Source: JAAEPI01 sp964352625 (GTDB lineage Bacteria; Bacteroidota; Bacteroidia; Cytophagales; Cyclobacteriaceae). Taken from it: DNA of 64,000 nt. Both the position numbers and the translations under genes were made by a program. Where the stretch lies: NCBI GenBank assembly GCA_964352625.1, contig CAYGSD010000011.1, positions 1 through 64,000 on the forward strand. Direction: 5' to 3'. Under the pieces are notes generated by a model. It was given only the letters and a program-made list of their open reading frames with translations, searched no databases and was not told the DNA's origin. Shown piece by piece: positions 33,520-42,279 of the stretch (position 1 is its first letter; every line of letters begins with the position of its first letter).

Positions 33520-35298
33520 ATGTTAGATCAAAAAATAAAGCAGGCCTTATCAGATGCCTTCAAAACTCTTTTCAATCATTCGCTTGATGTAGCCGATGTG
33601 GCCCTTCAACCCACACGAAAAGAGTTCGAAGGAACCTACACGTTTGTGACATTTCCTTTCGGAAAGGTTTCAAAACTCAACCCTGAAGAGACTGGTAAAA
33701 GGCTTGGAGATTTCCTAAAGGAAAATTGTGATGAAGTAAGTGGTTTCAATGTGGTTAAAGGATTCTTGAACCTCGAACTCACTGACACTGCTTGGCTGGA
33801 AGTGCTGACAGGAATTAGCCAAAGTGAAAACTACGGCGTTCACCCATCGAATGGGAAAAAGGTCATGGTCGAGTTTTCATCTCCCAACACCAACAAGCCT
33901 CTCCACCTTGGTCACCTCCGAAACAATTTTCTAGGGGATGCTACAGCCAGAATTTTAGCTGCTTTTGGTTACGAGGTACTGAAGGTGAATTTGGTCAATG
34001 ATCGCGGAGTGCATATCTGTAAATCCATGCTTGCTTACCAGAAAATGGGTGACGGTGAAACGCCTGAAAGTGCAGGGATCAAGGGAGATCATTTGATCGG
34101 AAAATACTATGTGAAGTTTGACCAATTGTACAAAAGGGAAATAGCGGAAATGGTCGATGGAGGCATGGAAGAAGAGGAGGCCAAGAAGAAGGCGCCTTCT
34201 ATTTTAGAAGCGCAGGAGATGCTTCAAAAATGGGAAAATGGAGACTCAGAAACTGTTGCTCTGTGGCAAAAAATGAACGATTGGGTGTACGATGGTTTCG
34301 ATAAGACGTACGAGACGATGGGAATTGAATTCGACAAAATGTACAAGGAGTCGGACACCTATTTGCTCGGTAAGGACATTGTGGATGAAGGCTTGAACAA
34401 AGGCGTGTTTTTCAAGAAACCGGACGGGTCGGTTTGGGTTGATTTGTCAGAAGAGGGGATGGATGAAAAGCTCGTGCTCCGAGGAGATGGAACGGCTGTG
34501 TACATGACACAAGACATGGGCACCTGCGACATGAAGCATCAGGACTTCCCGTTCGATAAGTCGGTATTCGTGGTGGGCAATGAGCAGGACTACCACTTCA
34601 AAGTGCTCTTCGCTATCATGAAAAGGTTGGGGCGAGATTATGCTTCAGGTTTGCATCATCTTTCTTACGGCATGGTCGATTTGCCATCGGGCAAAATGAA
34701 ATCTCGGGAGGGCACAGTAGTGGATGCAGACGACCTCCTTCAGGAAATGTTCGACACGGCCGAGAAGCATACTAAGGAGCTGGGCAAAATTGAAGGAATG
34801 GAGCCTCAAGAGGCTAAGGATCTGTACAAAACGCTCGGGTCTGGTGCCTTGAAATATTTTCTCCTCAAGGTTGATCCAAAGAAACGAATGCTCTTTGACC
34901 CAGCAGAGTCCATTGAATTTCAAGGGCACACAGGGCCATTCATTCAGTACACGCATGCCAGAATTTCCGCAATACTTCGCAGAGCCGAGACGCTAGAAAT
35001 TAGCCCTGAAATTGGAACGACTCTGGCTCTTCATGCAAAGGAAAGCGAACTGATTTATCGCCTGAGTCTGTTTCCAGATGTGATTGCCAATGCAGCGAAG
35101 GAGTATTCTCCAGCCCTTATTGCGCAGTATGTTTTTGATGTCGCAAAAGACTACAACGGCTTTTACCAAGAAGTTTCAATTTTTGGTGAAGACGACAAAG
35201 ACTTGGTCAAAATGCGAATCGCGCTTTCGGCCTCTACGGCCAAAGTGATCAAGAAGAGCATGGAGCTTCTAGGTATCAATGTACCAGAGCGGATGTAA
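33520..35298 (+). CDS. argS: Arginine-tRNA ligase
   Basis: 592 residues, class I synthetase. HLGH (129-132, HIGH motif) follows SPNTNKPL; a KMSKS-like loop GKMKSREGTVVDADDL lies near 390. The N-terminal Add1 domain (1-100) and the C-terminal helical anticodon domain (SIEFQGHTGPFIQYTHARI onward) are complete. It charges tRNA-Arg. It sits between ctlX and menA in a tight run, so arginine charging and arginine catabolism are transcribed together. Its TAA overlaps the menA ATG by one base. Confidence 0.98.
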   Translation: MLDQKIKQALSDAFKTLFNHSLDVADVALQPTRKEFEGTYTFVTFPFGKVSKLNPEETGKRLGDFLKENCDEVSGFNVVKGFLNLELTDTAWLEVLTGISQSENYGVHPSNGKKVMVEFSSPNTNKPLHLGHLRNNFLGDATARILAAFGYEVLKVNLVNDRGVHICKSMLAYQKMGDGETPESAGIKGDHLIGKYYVKFDQLYKREIAEMVDGGMEEEEAKKKAPSILEAQEMLQKWENGDSETVALWQKMNDWVYDGFDKTYETMGIEFDKMYKESDTYLLGKDIVDEGLNKGVFFKKPDGSVWVDLSEEGMDEKLVLRGDGTAVYMTQDMGTCDMKHQDFPFDKSVFVVGNEQDYHFKVLFAIMKRLGRDYASGLHHLSYGMVDLPSGKMKSREGTVVDADDLLQEMFDTAEKHTKELGKIEGMEPQEAKDLYKTLGSGALKYFLLKVDPKKRMLFDPAESIEFQGHTGPFIQYTHARISAILRRAETLEISPEIGTTLALHAKESELIYRLSLFPDVIANAAKEYSPALIAQYVFDVAKDYNGFYQEVSIFGEDDKDLVKMRIALSASTAKVIKKSMELLGINVPERM

Positions 35299-36194
35299 TG
35301 GCTAGCCCGTGGATCAAGGCGATAAGATTGAGAACCTTGCCATTGGCTTGGGCTTCTCTCACTATGGGAGCAATCCTGGCCTACATGGATGGTTTCTTCA
35401 ATTGGCTGACTTATGGCCTGTCGCTTGCCACGGCATTTTCACTCCAAATCCTGTCCAACCTCGCCAACGATTATGGCGATGCGGTCAGTGGGCTGGACGG
35501 TGAAAGCAGAGTGGGTCCAAGCCGAACCATTCAGGAAGGACTCATCACCAAATCACGGATGAAGCGAGCAATTGCTTTCATGGCGGTTTTGTCATTTGGA
35601 TTTGGGTTGAGCCTCATTTACTTGGCATTCGGGGATTGGCGATTGATCGTTGGTTTTCTTTTGCTAGGGCTTTTTTCTATTTGGGCAGCCGTCAAATACA
35701 CCATGGGCGACAACCCATACGGATACAGCGGATGGGGCGATTTTTTCGTGCTGGTTTTCTTTGGTTGGGTCGGTGTTTCGGGGAGTCATTTTCTTTATTC
35801 AGAAGGTTTCGATTGGCTCAATCTCCTTCCTGCTACCACGCTCGGTTTGCTAGCCGTGGCAGTGTTGAATGTGAACAATATCAGAGATATAGAATCTGAC
35901 AAAGCATCCGGAAAATATTCAATCCCGGTTCGGATTGGCCGAAAGAATGCCGTGATTTATCACGGACTAATTTTGATTTCGGCAATTGGCTTGGTTAGCT
36001 ACTTTGCTTTTTTAACAGGCTTCTCTGGTTGGCAATGGCTATTTCTTGTTTCCATTCCACTTTTGATCATCAATTGGGTGGCAGTGAAAAAACACGATGA
36101 TCCAAGGAAACTGGATCCTTTCCTAAAACAAATGGCTTTAACGACCCTTCTGTTTGTTGTCCTTTTCTTTCTGGGGAATGTGAGTTTTGGTTAG
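35298..36194 (+). CDS. menA: 1,4-dihydroxy-2-naphthoate polyprenyltransferase
   Basis: 298 residues of the UbiA superfamily with about eight to nine hydrophobic helices. The prenyl-diphosphate Asp motif reads NDYGDAVSGLD (about 56-66), and the second is DIESDKASGKYSIPVRIG (about 198-215). It attaches the isoprenoid tail to DHNA in menaquinone synthesis at the membrane. Menaquinone is the usual quinone of Bacteroidota. It is the last gene of the arginine operon (TAATG overlap with argS). The location next to argS is curious, since no other menaquinone gene is in the window. Confidence 0.93.
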   Translation: MASPWIKAIRLRTLPLAWASLTMGAILAYMDGFFNWLTYGLSLATAFSLQILSNLANDYGDAVSGLDGESRVGPSRTIQEGLITKSRMKRAIAFMAVLSFGFGLSLIYLAFGDWRLIVGFLLLGLFSIWAAVKYTMGDNPYGYSGWGDFFVLVFFGWVGVSGSHFLYSEGFDWLNLLPATTLGLLAVAVLNVNNIRDIESDKASGKYSIPVRIGRKNAVIYHGLILISAIGLVSYFAFLTGFSGWQWLFLVSIPLLIINWVAVKKHDDPRKLDPFLKQMALTTLLFVVLFFLGNVSFG

Positions 36195-36216
36195 TGCCGG
36201 AATAGCGTTAACTTTC
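36186..36216 (+). promoter_or_regulatory. Predicted promoter of the universal stress protein gene
   Basis: TTTG (36186-36189), a 19-base spacer and TAACTTTC (36209-36216), one mismatch from TAnnTTTG. It begins inside the last codons of menA. Confidence 0.5.
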
Positions 36217-36232
36217 TGAAAAACTATTCTAC

Positions 36233-37078
36233 ATGAAAAAGATTGTCGTTCCTTACGATTTCTCTGATATTTCAAGACATTCACTCGATTTTGCCGTTCA
36301 GCTTGCCTACAAAGGTGGCGGTGAGGTTACCCTATTCCATGTCATCGAGCACCCCTCCGCTTCACGTATGAAGACAATGGGCATTAGCGATGTAGACCCC
36401 ATGGAAGTTATGTACATGAAGCGTCTCATTGAGCAAACGGAAAAGAAAATGGCAGAGGCGATAGCCGATGCTGGCAATGCGAACGTATCAGTACGAGCAG
36501 AAATAAAACTTGGAAACCCCGATGAAGAGTTGGTGGAAGAGGTAGAAAGCAATGGGTGTGACCTCATCGTGATGGGTACCACCGGAGCAGAAGGACTTGA
36601 AGAGTTTTTTATTGGTTCATTTTCAGAGAAAATAGTGAGAAATGCCAGTTGCCCTGTTGTGACTGTTCGAAATAAGGCAAATGCCGAAATCATAAAAGAA
36701 ATCGTGTTCGCTTCTGATTTCGAAAAGGTTGATGAGAATTTCGTGAATAGAATGCTCGCATTCAGAGACCTCTTAGGTGCAAGATTACGAATCGTTATCA
36801 TTAACACACCGGCGAGTTTTACTTCAAGCAGATTGGATAATAAGCTTCTCGACAAGTTTGTGGCTAATTACAATATCCTGAACTACACAACTGAGATTTA
36901 CAATTATTCAAACGAAGAGGACGGTATTATAGCTTACGCGGAAGATATCGGAGCACACATGATTGCACTAGGCACCAACCAGTTGAAAGGCGTTCGTCAC
37001 TTTCTCAAAGGAAGCATTGCTGAAGATGTAGTGAATCATGCTCAGGTGCCCGTTTGGACATTTCATTTGAAAAATTAA
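36233..37078 (+). CDS. Tandem universal stress protein
   Basis: 281 residues with two UspA domains (about 1-147 and 155-281). The first starts KKIVVPYDFSDISRHS and ends with the nucleotide-binding GTTGAEGLEEFFIGSFSEKIV motif; the second ends with GTNQLKGVRHFLKGSIAEDVV. UspA-type proteins bind ATP or other nucleotides and respond to stress. The two-domain arrangement is common in Bacteroidota. It is a single gene with its own promoter and terminator. Confidence 0.92.
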   Translation: MKKIVVPYDFSDISRHSLDFAVQLAYKGGGEVTLFHVIEHPSASRMKTMGISDVDPMEVMYMKRLIEQTEKKMAEAIADAGNANVSVRAEIKLGNPDEELVEEVESNGCDLIVMGTTGAEGLEEFFIGSFSEKIVRNASCPVVTVRNKANAEIIKEIVFASDFEKVDENFVNRMLAFRDLLGARLRIVIINTPASFTSSRLDNKLLDKFVANYNILNYTTEIYNYSNEEDGIIAYAEDIGAHMIALGTNQLKGVRHFLKGSIAEDVVNHAQVPVWTFHLKN

Positions 37079-37103
37079 TTTAAGAATAAGCCCAAGAATA
37101 TAG

Positions 37104-37141
37104 GCCTCTCTTCTGACCTGTCGGAGGAGGGGCTTTGTTTT
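37104..37141 (+). terminator. Terminator after the universal stress protein gene
   Basis: GCCTCTC (37104-37110) pairs with GAGGGGC (37127-37133, one G-T pair) around a 16-base loop that can partly pair, followed by TTTGTTTT. A moderate terminator. Confidence 0.65.
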
Positions 37142-37145
37142 AGTT

Positions 37146-38189
37146 ATGAAAAATTTATTGATATACGGATCCTACGGTTATACCGGTCGCCTAATAGTTG
37201 AGCAATGTATTGAAAGAGGCATCAAACCAATTATAGCCGGAAGAAATGGAGCTAAGGTTAAAGATCAGGCTTCAAAACACGGATTAGAGTTTGATGTATT
37301 TGATGTTAATCAATCTGAGAGGTTGAGGGCTTTTTTAGAAAAAGGAGAAGTTGTGATTCATTGCGGTGGCCCGTTCATTCACACCTCAAAACAAATGATT
37401 GAAGGCTGTCTTGCCACTGATACGCATTACTTAGATATCACCGGTGAATACGAGGTTTTTGATTTAGCCAAAACCTATTCCGACCAGGCACAAAGCAAGA
37501 ATCTAATGCTACTCCCCGGTGCAGGTTTTGATGTGGTGCCATCGGATTGTTTGGCGGTCATGCTCAAAGACGCACTTCCTGACGCTACACATCTGGAGTT
37601 GGCATTCGTAAGCAAAGGAGGAAAGTTATCGAGAGGAACCACCAAGACCATGATAGAAAATCTTGGACAAGGACAGGCCTTTAGAAAGAACGGTGAATAT
37701 GCTTTTGCCAAAATGGGAGAAACGACCAGGCTCGTGGACTTTGGCGATTTTGAACAAACGTGCATGGCTATTTCTTGGGGCGATATTTCCACAGCTTTCC
37801 ACAGTACAGGCATTCCAAATATCAAGGTGTATGCTGGCACCAATCCGCAGCAAATTAGTCAGGTCAGAAGGGTGAATAAATTAGGATGGTTCTTGAAATT
37901 ACGGACTGTGAAGAATTTTATGAAAAAGCAGGTGGACAAGAAGCCTGATGGCCCGACGGATGAGAAGCGACTTAATTCAAGCACCCATTTATGGGGACAA
38001 GTGTCCAATGGATCACAATCGATCGAGAAAAGATTGGTCGTTCCGAACGGCTACACACTCACCGCCGATACGGCAGTTGGGATAGCGCAAAAGGTTCTTG
38101 ATGACAATTTTAAGTCAGGTTTCCAGACGCCTTCAACCGCTTATGGAAAGGATTTGATTTTAGAGTTTGACCAAACTTCCTTAAGCTAA
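37146..38189 (+). CDS. Saccharopine dehydrogenase-like NAD(P)-binding protein
   Basis: 347 residues. An N-terminal Rossmann fold with YGSYGYTGRLIVEQCI (8-23), IIAGRNGAKV and VVIHCGGPFIHTSKQMI follows the saccharopine-dehydrogenase / trans-acting enoyl reductase group, with YLDITGEYEVF as a family marker. These proteins reduce lipid or polyketide intermediates or have unknown roles. It lies just before an acyl-CoA ligase on the same strand (38-base gap), which fits lipid metabolism, but the substrate is not known. Confidence 0.8.
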   Translation: MKNLLIYGSYGYTGRLIVEQCIERGIKPIIAGRNGAKVKDQASKHGLEFDVFDVNQSERLRAFLEKGEVVIHCGGPFIHTSKQMIEGCLATDTHYLDITGEYEVFDLAKTYSDQAQSKNLMLLPGAGFDVVPSDCLAVMLKDALPDATHLELAFVSKGGKLSRGTTKTMIENLGQGQAFRKNGEYAFAKMGETTRLVDFGDFEQTCMAISWGDISTAFHSTGIPNIKVYAGTNPQQISQVRRVNKLGWFLKLRTVKNFMKKQVDKKPDGPTDEKRLNSSTHLWGQVSNGSQSIEKRLVVPNGYTLTADTAVGIAQKVLDDNFKSGFQTPSTAYGKDLILEFDQTSLS

Positions 38190-38227
38190 GCGAACGTTTT
38201 ATATTTATACCTCAACCCAAGAAGGAC

Positions 38228-39910
38228 ATGAGCAAATATCCGTGGAGAGATAATTACCCAGAAGGAGTGTCGCATGAAATCAATGCCGATGCTTACGCCA
38301 CATTATTAGATCTTTTAGAAAGTTCGTTCAACGAGTATAGTTCATTAGACGCCTATGAAAACATGGGCAAGCGCATGACCTACGCCGAATTGGAAGAGAA
38401 GTCCAAAGTCTTTGCGTCGTACCTTCAGCATGACCTGGGAATGCAGCCTGGTGATCGGCTGGCTATTCAAATGCCTAATATTCTGCAGAGCCCTGTTGTG
38501 CTTTTTGGAGCAATACGTGCCGGACTTACAGTGGTGAATACGAACCCTCTCTACACACCCTCAGAGATGAAACACCAGTTCAATGATTCTGGAGCCAAGG
38601 CAGTGGTGATCTTAGCGAACTTTGCGAGTAATCTGGAGGAGATTCTACCTGAAACAAAAATTGAGCATGTGATTGTGACCCAGCTCGGAGATATGCTCGG
38701 TGGATTGAAAGGAGGGATCGTCAGTTTCGTGGTGAAGTACATCAAGAAAATGGTTCCACGCTATCATTTGCCAAATGCCATACCCTTTAAAACTGCAATG
38801 GCAAAGGGCGATTCAGCTACTTATAACAAGCCATCAATAGGATCTGAGCACACGGCCTTCCTGCAATACACTGGAGGAACCACAGGAGTTTCTAAAGGTG
38901 CTATGCTGACCCACAGAAATATCATCGCAAACCTCCAGCAAGTATCTGAGTGGATGGCGACCTCCTCGCTTGAAAAAGGCAAAGAAGTTTTCATTACCGC
39001 TCTACCCCTCTATCACATTTTTGCGCTTACAGTGAATGCATTTGTTTGTGCCAAGCTGGGTGCCAAAAGTGTACTGATTACCAACCCTCGCGACATGAAA
39101 GGGTTTATTAAGGAATTAGGAAAACACCCCTACACCTTCATCACGGGGGTAAATACACTTTTCAATGGGATGCTAAGTACGCCAGGGTTTGCTCAGGTAG
39201 ATCATTCCAATTTGAAAGTGGCCATAGCAGGTGGTATGGCCCTTCAAAGATTCGTAGCTGAAAAATGGGAGCAAGTGACAGGCGTCACAGTTGCCGAGGG
39301 TTATGGCCTAACGGAGACTTCTCCGGTGCTTTGCGTAAACCCGCTTAACGCCGCACGAATTGGGTCGATCGGATTACCTGTACCAAGCACGGACATAGTA
39401 ATGCTCGACGATGATGGAAACGAAGTGGCCTACGGGGAGCCCGGAGAACTGTGTGCAAAGGGACCTCAAGTGATGAAAGGATATTGGGAAAGACCGGAGG
39501 AAACTAAGAATTGTTTCTCAGGTGAGTATTTTAAAACTGGTGACATTGCCATTCAAGAACCAGACGGGTTCATCCGAATTGTCGATAGGAAAAAGGAAAT
39601 GATTCTGGTATCAGGATTCAATGTATACCCGAACGAAGTGGAGGATTGCATCGCGAGTATGGAAAAGGTAGCTGAGGTAGGGGCTATTGCAGTACCAGAT
39701 GAGAAATCAACCGAAGCGGTGAAGGTGTACATTGTGAAAGCAGATGATTCCCTCACCGAAGAAGAGGTGAAGGCACATTGTCATGAACATTTAACCGGTT
39801 ATAAGCGCCCAAAATATGTGGCATTTACCGATGAACTCCCCAAGTCAAATGTGGGGAAGATCCTTAGAAGAATTCTCAAAGAGAATGATTTGAAGGAAAA
39901 TTCCTATTAG
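38228..39910 (+). CDS. fadD: Long-chain-fatty-acid-CoA ligase
   Basis: 560 residues of the AMP-binding enzyme family. YTGGTTGVSKGAMLTHRN (about 218-235) is the P-loop, EGYGLTETSP (about 357-366) the A5 motif, GYWERPEETKNCF and KTGDIAIQEPDGFIRIVDRKKEMI the A7/A8 region, and K-containing PKSNVGKILRRIL near the C-terminus the A10 lysine. It activates fatty acids to acyl-CoA via acyl-AMP. Length is typical for FadD. ATG at 38228. Confidence 0.92.
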   Translation: MSKYPWRDNYPEGVSHEINADAYATLLDLLESSFNEYSSLDAYENMGKRMTYAELEEKSKVFASYLQHDLGMQPGDRLAIQMPNILQSPVVLFGAIRAGLTVVNTNPLYTPSEMKHQFNDSGAKAVVILANFASNLEEILPETKIEHVIVTQLGDMLGGLKGGIVSFVVKYIKKMVPRYHLPNAIPFKTAMAKGDSATYNKPSIGSEHTAFLQYTGGTTGVSKGAMLTHRNIIANLQQVSEWMATSSLEKGKEVFITALPLYHIFALTVNAFVCAKLGAKSVLITNPRDMKGFIKELGKHPYTFITGVNTLFNGMLSTPGFAQVDHSNLKVAIAGGMALQRFVAEKWEQVTGVTVAEGYGLTETSPVLCVNPLNAARIGSIGLPVPSTDIVMLDDDGNEVAYGEPGELCAKGPQVMKGYWERPEETKNCFSGEYFKTGDIAIQEPDGFIRIVDRKKEMILVSGFNVYPNEVEDCIASMEKVAEVGAIAVPDEKSTEAVKVYIVKADDSLTEEEVKAHCHEHLTGYKRPKYVAFTDELPKSNVGKILRRILKENDLKENSY

Positions 39911-39972
39911 GGATGCACCATCTGAAACTGTTTCTTTAGCGTGTTTGAGCAAAACTTACATTTTGAAGAAGT

Positions 39973-40004
39973 ATTGGGGCCAATTGTGTAGCTACATATA
40001 TTTT
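39973..40004 (+). promoter_or_regulatory. Predicted promoter of the haem-motif lipoprotein operon
   Basis: ATTG (39973-39976), a 20-base spacer and TATATTTT (39997-40004), one mismatch from TAnnTTTG. The start codon is 31 bases downstream. Confidence 0.45.
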
Positions 40005-40035
40005 CCCTAAATTAGATTGGTAAACACCCTGAAAA

Positions 40036-40830
40036 ATGAAAAATTTAGTATTAATACTTGCCGTTGCGTTCACATCCGCACTAATTTCCTGTGGTGGAGA
40101 TTCTGGCGATGACATGAAGGTAGATTGTTCTGGTTCCGATTTGAGTGTCAGTCAAGTCGGCACGACCGATGCAGATTGTGATTCCAATGGGGCATTAGAA
40201 GTGTCGAGCACGGGTGGGAGCGGTGACGTCACATTCAGTATCAACGGAACTTCGTTTCAGTCCTCAGGTATATTTAGTGTGGCGGCTGGATCATACACTG
40301 TCACCGCAAAGGATGAAAATAACTGCACTGCAACTGTGAACATCACGGTCGGAACTACAGGATCAATAGTTCTCAATGATCCTACCTCTACCGATTCTGG
40401 ATGCGAAACGACGAACGGAACCATCACCACTTCTGCAACTGGCGGAACAGGCGAAGTAACTTACAGCCTTAATGGAGGAGCCTCCCAAGCCTCAGGCACT
40501 TTCACCAATCTGGCAGCTGGCACGTATTCCGTGACCGTGACCGATGAAGAAAATTGTAGTGCCACCAAAGAGCATCAGGTTTTGACGGGGATCAGTTTAG
40601 AAGATGACATCATGCCATTGTTGTTAGCCCAGTGTACGTTTTCGACTTGCCACAACGGGGACAATGGAGACGATAGGAATTGGACACAGAAGGAGGATGT
40701 GCTTGCAAAAGCGTCAATTATAAAATCTCGGACGCAGAGTGGCGCTATGCCGAGAGACCCAGGTGTACTTACCCCGGAAGAAGTAGATTTGATTGCGTGC
40801 TGGGTGGATGACGGTGCGCTTGATAATTAA
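40036..40830 (+). CDS. Lipoprotein with two SprB-like repeats and a CX4CH cytochrome-type domain
   Basis: 264 residues. The signal peptide ends in the lipobox LISC (Cys19). Two about 80-residue SprB-like repeats follow (about 40-105 and 116-180), each with VSxTGGSGDVTFSING/ATGGTGEVTYSLNGG, AAGSYTVT/AAGTYSVT and DENNC/DEENC. The C-terminal domain (190-264) begins IMPLLLAQCTFSTCHNG, a CX4CH haem-attachment motif (C200, C205, H206), with GAMP at 237-240 as the likely Met ligand. CX4CH domains are known in some Bacteroidota and Planctomycetes proteins. It heads a three-gene set with YceI and a DUF5777 protein. The role may be periplasmic electron transfer or adhesion. Confidence 0.8.
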   Translation: MKNLVLILAVAFTSALISCGGDSGDDMKVDCSGSDLSVSQVGTTDADCDSNGALEVSSTGGSGDVTFSINGTSFQSSGIFSVAAGSYTVTAKDENNCTATVNITVGTTGSIVLNDPTSTDSGCETTNGTITTSATGGTGEVTYSLNGGASQASGTFTNLAAGTYSVTVTDEENCSATKEHQVLTGISLEDDIMPLLLAQCTFSTCHNGDNGDDRNWTQKEDVLAKASIIKSRTQSGAMPRDPGVLTPEEVDLIACWVDDGALDN

Positions 40831-40836
40831 GGAGAG

Positions 40837-41367
40837 ATGAGGAAGATTGTACTTCTATTAAGTCTATTGGTGGTTTTTGCTACCAATGCTCAGAAATTCA
40901 AAGCGACAGAATCCAGAATCCAATTCTTTTCAGAGGCTCCTCTTGAGGATATAGAAGCCATCAATAAAAAAGCATCAACAGTGCTGGATATGACATCTGG
41001 AAACATCGTGTTTTCCATCCCAATGAACCAGTTCGTTTTCGAGAAATCACTGATGCAGGAGCATTACAACGAGAACTATCTGGAGACTGAAAAGTACCCA
41101 AAGGCGCTTTTTTTGGGCACCCTCGATACCAAAGAATTGAAGGAAGGAGAAAACACGGTGACGGTTTCTGGAGAGATGGATCTTCACGGGGTAAAAAGGG
41201 AAATTTCTGTCACCGGAACGATCGTCAAAAATGGAGATAGACTGAAAGCTGATGCAACCTTTGTAATTGCCCTAGCTGACTATAATATCAAAATACCCAA
41301 GGCAGTATTCTACAACATTGCAGAGGAAATTGAAATAACCGTGTCATTCACTTATGAGAAGATTTAA
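40837..41367 (+). CDS. YceI-family periplasmic protein
   Basis: 176 residues with a signal peptide (MRKIVLLLSLLVVFATNAQ) and a YceI lipocalin-like barrel: FSIPMNQFVFEKSLMQEHYNENYLETEKYPKALFLGTL is the family core, and GEMDLHGVKREISVTGTI follows. YceI proteins bind polyisoprenoid or amphipathic lipids. A purine-rich GGAGAG stands just before the ATG. The gene starts six bases after the haem-motif lipoprotein and overlaps the DUF5777 gene by 14. Confidence 0.9.
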   Translation: MRKIVLLLSLLVVFATNAQKFKATESRIQFFSEAPLEDIEAINKKASTVLDMTSGNIVFSIPMNQFVFEKSLMQEHYNENYLETEKYPKALFLGTLDTKELKEGENTVTVSGEMDLHGVKREISVTGTIVKNGDRLKADATFVIALADYNIKIPKAVFYNIAEEIEITVSFTYEKI

Positions 41368-42214
41368 CCTACTTCTGTCTTTTATTCTTGTTGCCTTATG
41401 TCTGCATGCTCAGGATGAACTTTTGGATTTGTTGGATGATGCTTCCAGCGACGAGTATGTGTCGGCTACCTTCAAAAGTACCCGGCTGATCAATGGACAC
41501 ACCGCCGAAATCAGGAGTCCAAAGGTGCTGGAGTTTATCATCGGTCACAGGTTTGGAAGATTGAATGGAGGTAGTCAGCAAGCGTATGGACTGGACAATG
41601 CGACCATTCGGTTAGGGTTAGAATACGGCCTGGCCAAAAACCTAAATATAGGAATTGGCCGGGCTTCCTTTCAAAAAACATTCGACACGTTCTTGAAATA
41701 TCGGGCCATTCGGCAGTCAGGCAAAAGTCCTGTGACGGTGACGGCATTCGGTAGTGTGGCGTACAATAGCGACCGCAATTTTTCTTTTGATGAAAAAAGT
41801 CATCGGTATGATTACACTGGCCAGCTTCTGATAGCCAGAAAAATGAACGCTAATCTTTCTCTTCAATTAATGCCGACCATGATTTACCGGCCACTGGTGC
41901 CAACCGATGATGATGATAACACCTTGATTGCAATGGGCATGGGTGGAAGATACAAGGTCTCCAACCGTGTGGCGATTAATTTGGAGTATTATCCGCAGCT
42001 GACCAACTATAATGAGGACAGATTCGATGCGGTCGCATTTGGGGTGGATATAGAGACAGGTGGACATGTATTTCAACTACATTTCACAAATGCCGAACAA
42101 ATGAACGAGCAGGGATTCATTGGCGAAACGCGAGACGACATTTCGAAAACTCAACTTCACTTTGGCTTCAATATTTCCAGAGTATTTGATCTTGGCGCGA
42201 AGAGGAGGCAATAA
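41354..42214 (+). CDS. DUF5777-family beta-barrel protein
   Basis: 286 residues with a signal peptide (MRRFNLLLSFILVALCLHAQ). Alternating strands with the DUF5777 core KVLEFIIGHRFGRLNGG, then YGLDNATIRLGLEYGLAKNLNIGIGR, then LKYRAIRQSG, suggest an outer-membrane beta barrel. In Bacteroidota DUF5777 genes often sit next to YceI and haem-motif lipoproteins, as here. Function unknown. The end has YHFGFNISRVFDL-type barrel-end character with a terminal basic tail. Confidence 0.85.
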   Translation: MRRFNLLLSFILVALCLHAQDELLDLLDDASSDEYVSATFKSTRLINGHTAEIRSPKVLEFIIGHRFGRLNGGSQQAYGLDNATIRLGLEYGLAKNLNIGIGRASFQKTFDTFLKYRAIRQSGKSPVTVTAFGSVAYNSDRNFSFDEKSHRYDYTGQLLIARKMNANLSLQLMPTMIYRPLVPTDDDDNTLIAMGMGGRYKVSNRVAINLEYYPQLTNYNEDRFDAVAFGVDIETGGHVFQLHFTNAEQMNEQGFIGETRDDISKTQLHFGFNISRVFDLGAKRRQ

Positions 42215-42279
42215 TCAGTCGTTCTCAAAACTGGTTTTCCTAACTTCCCCGTTTTAACATCGCAACAAGTATTTCAAAA

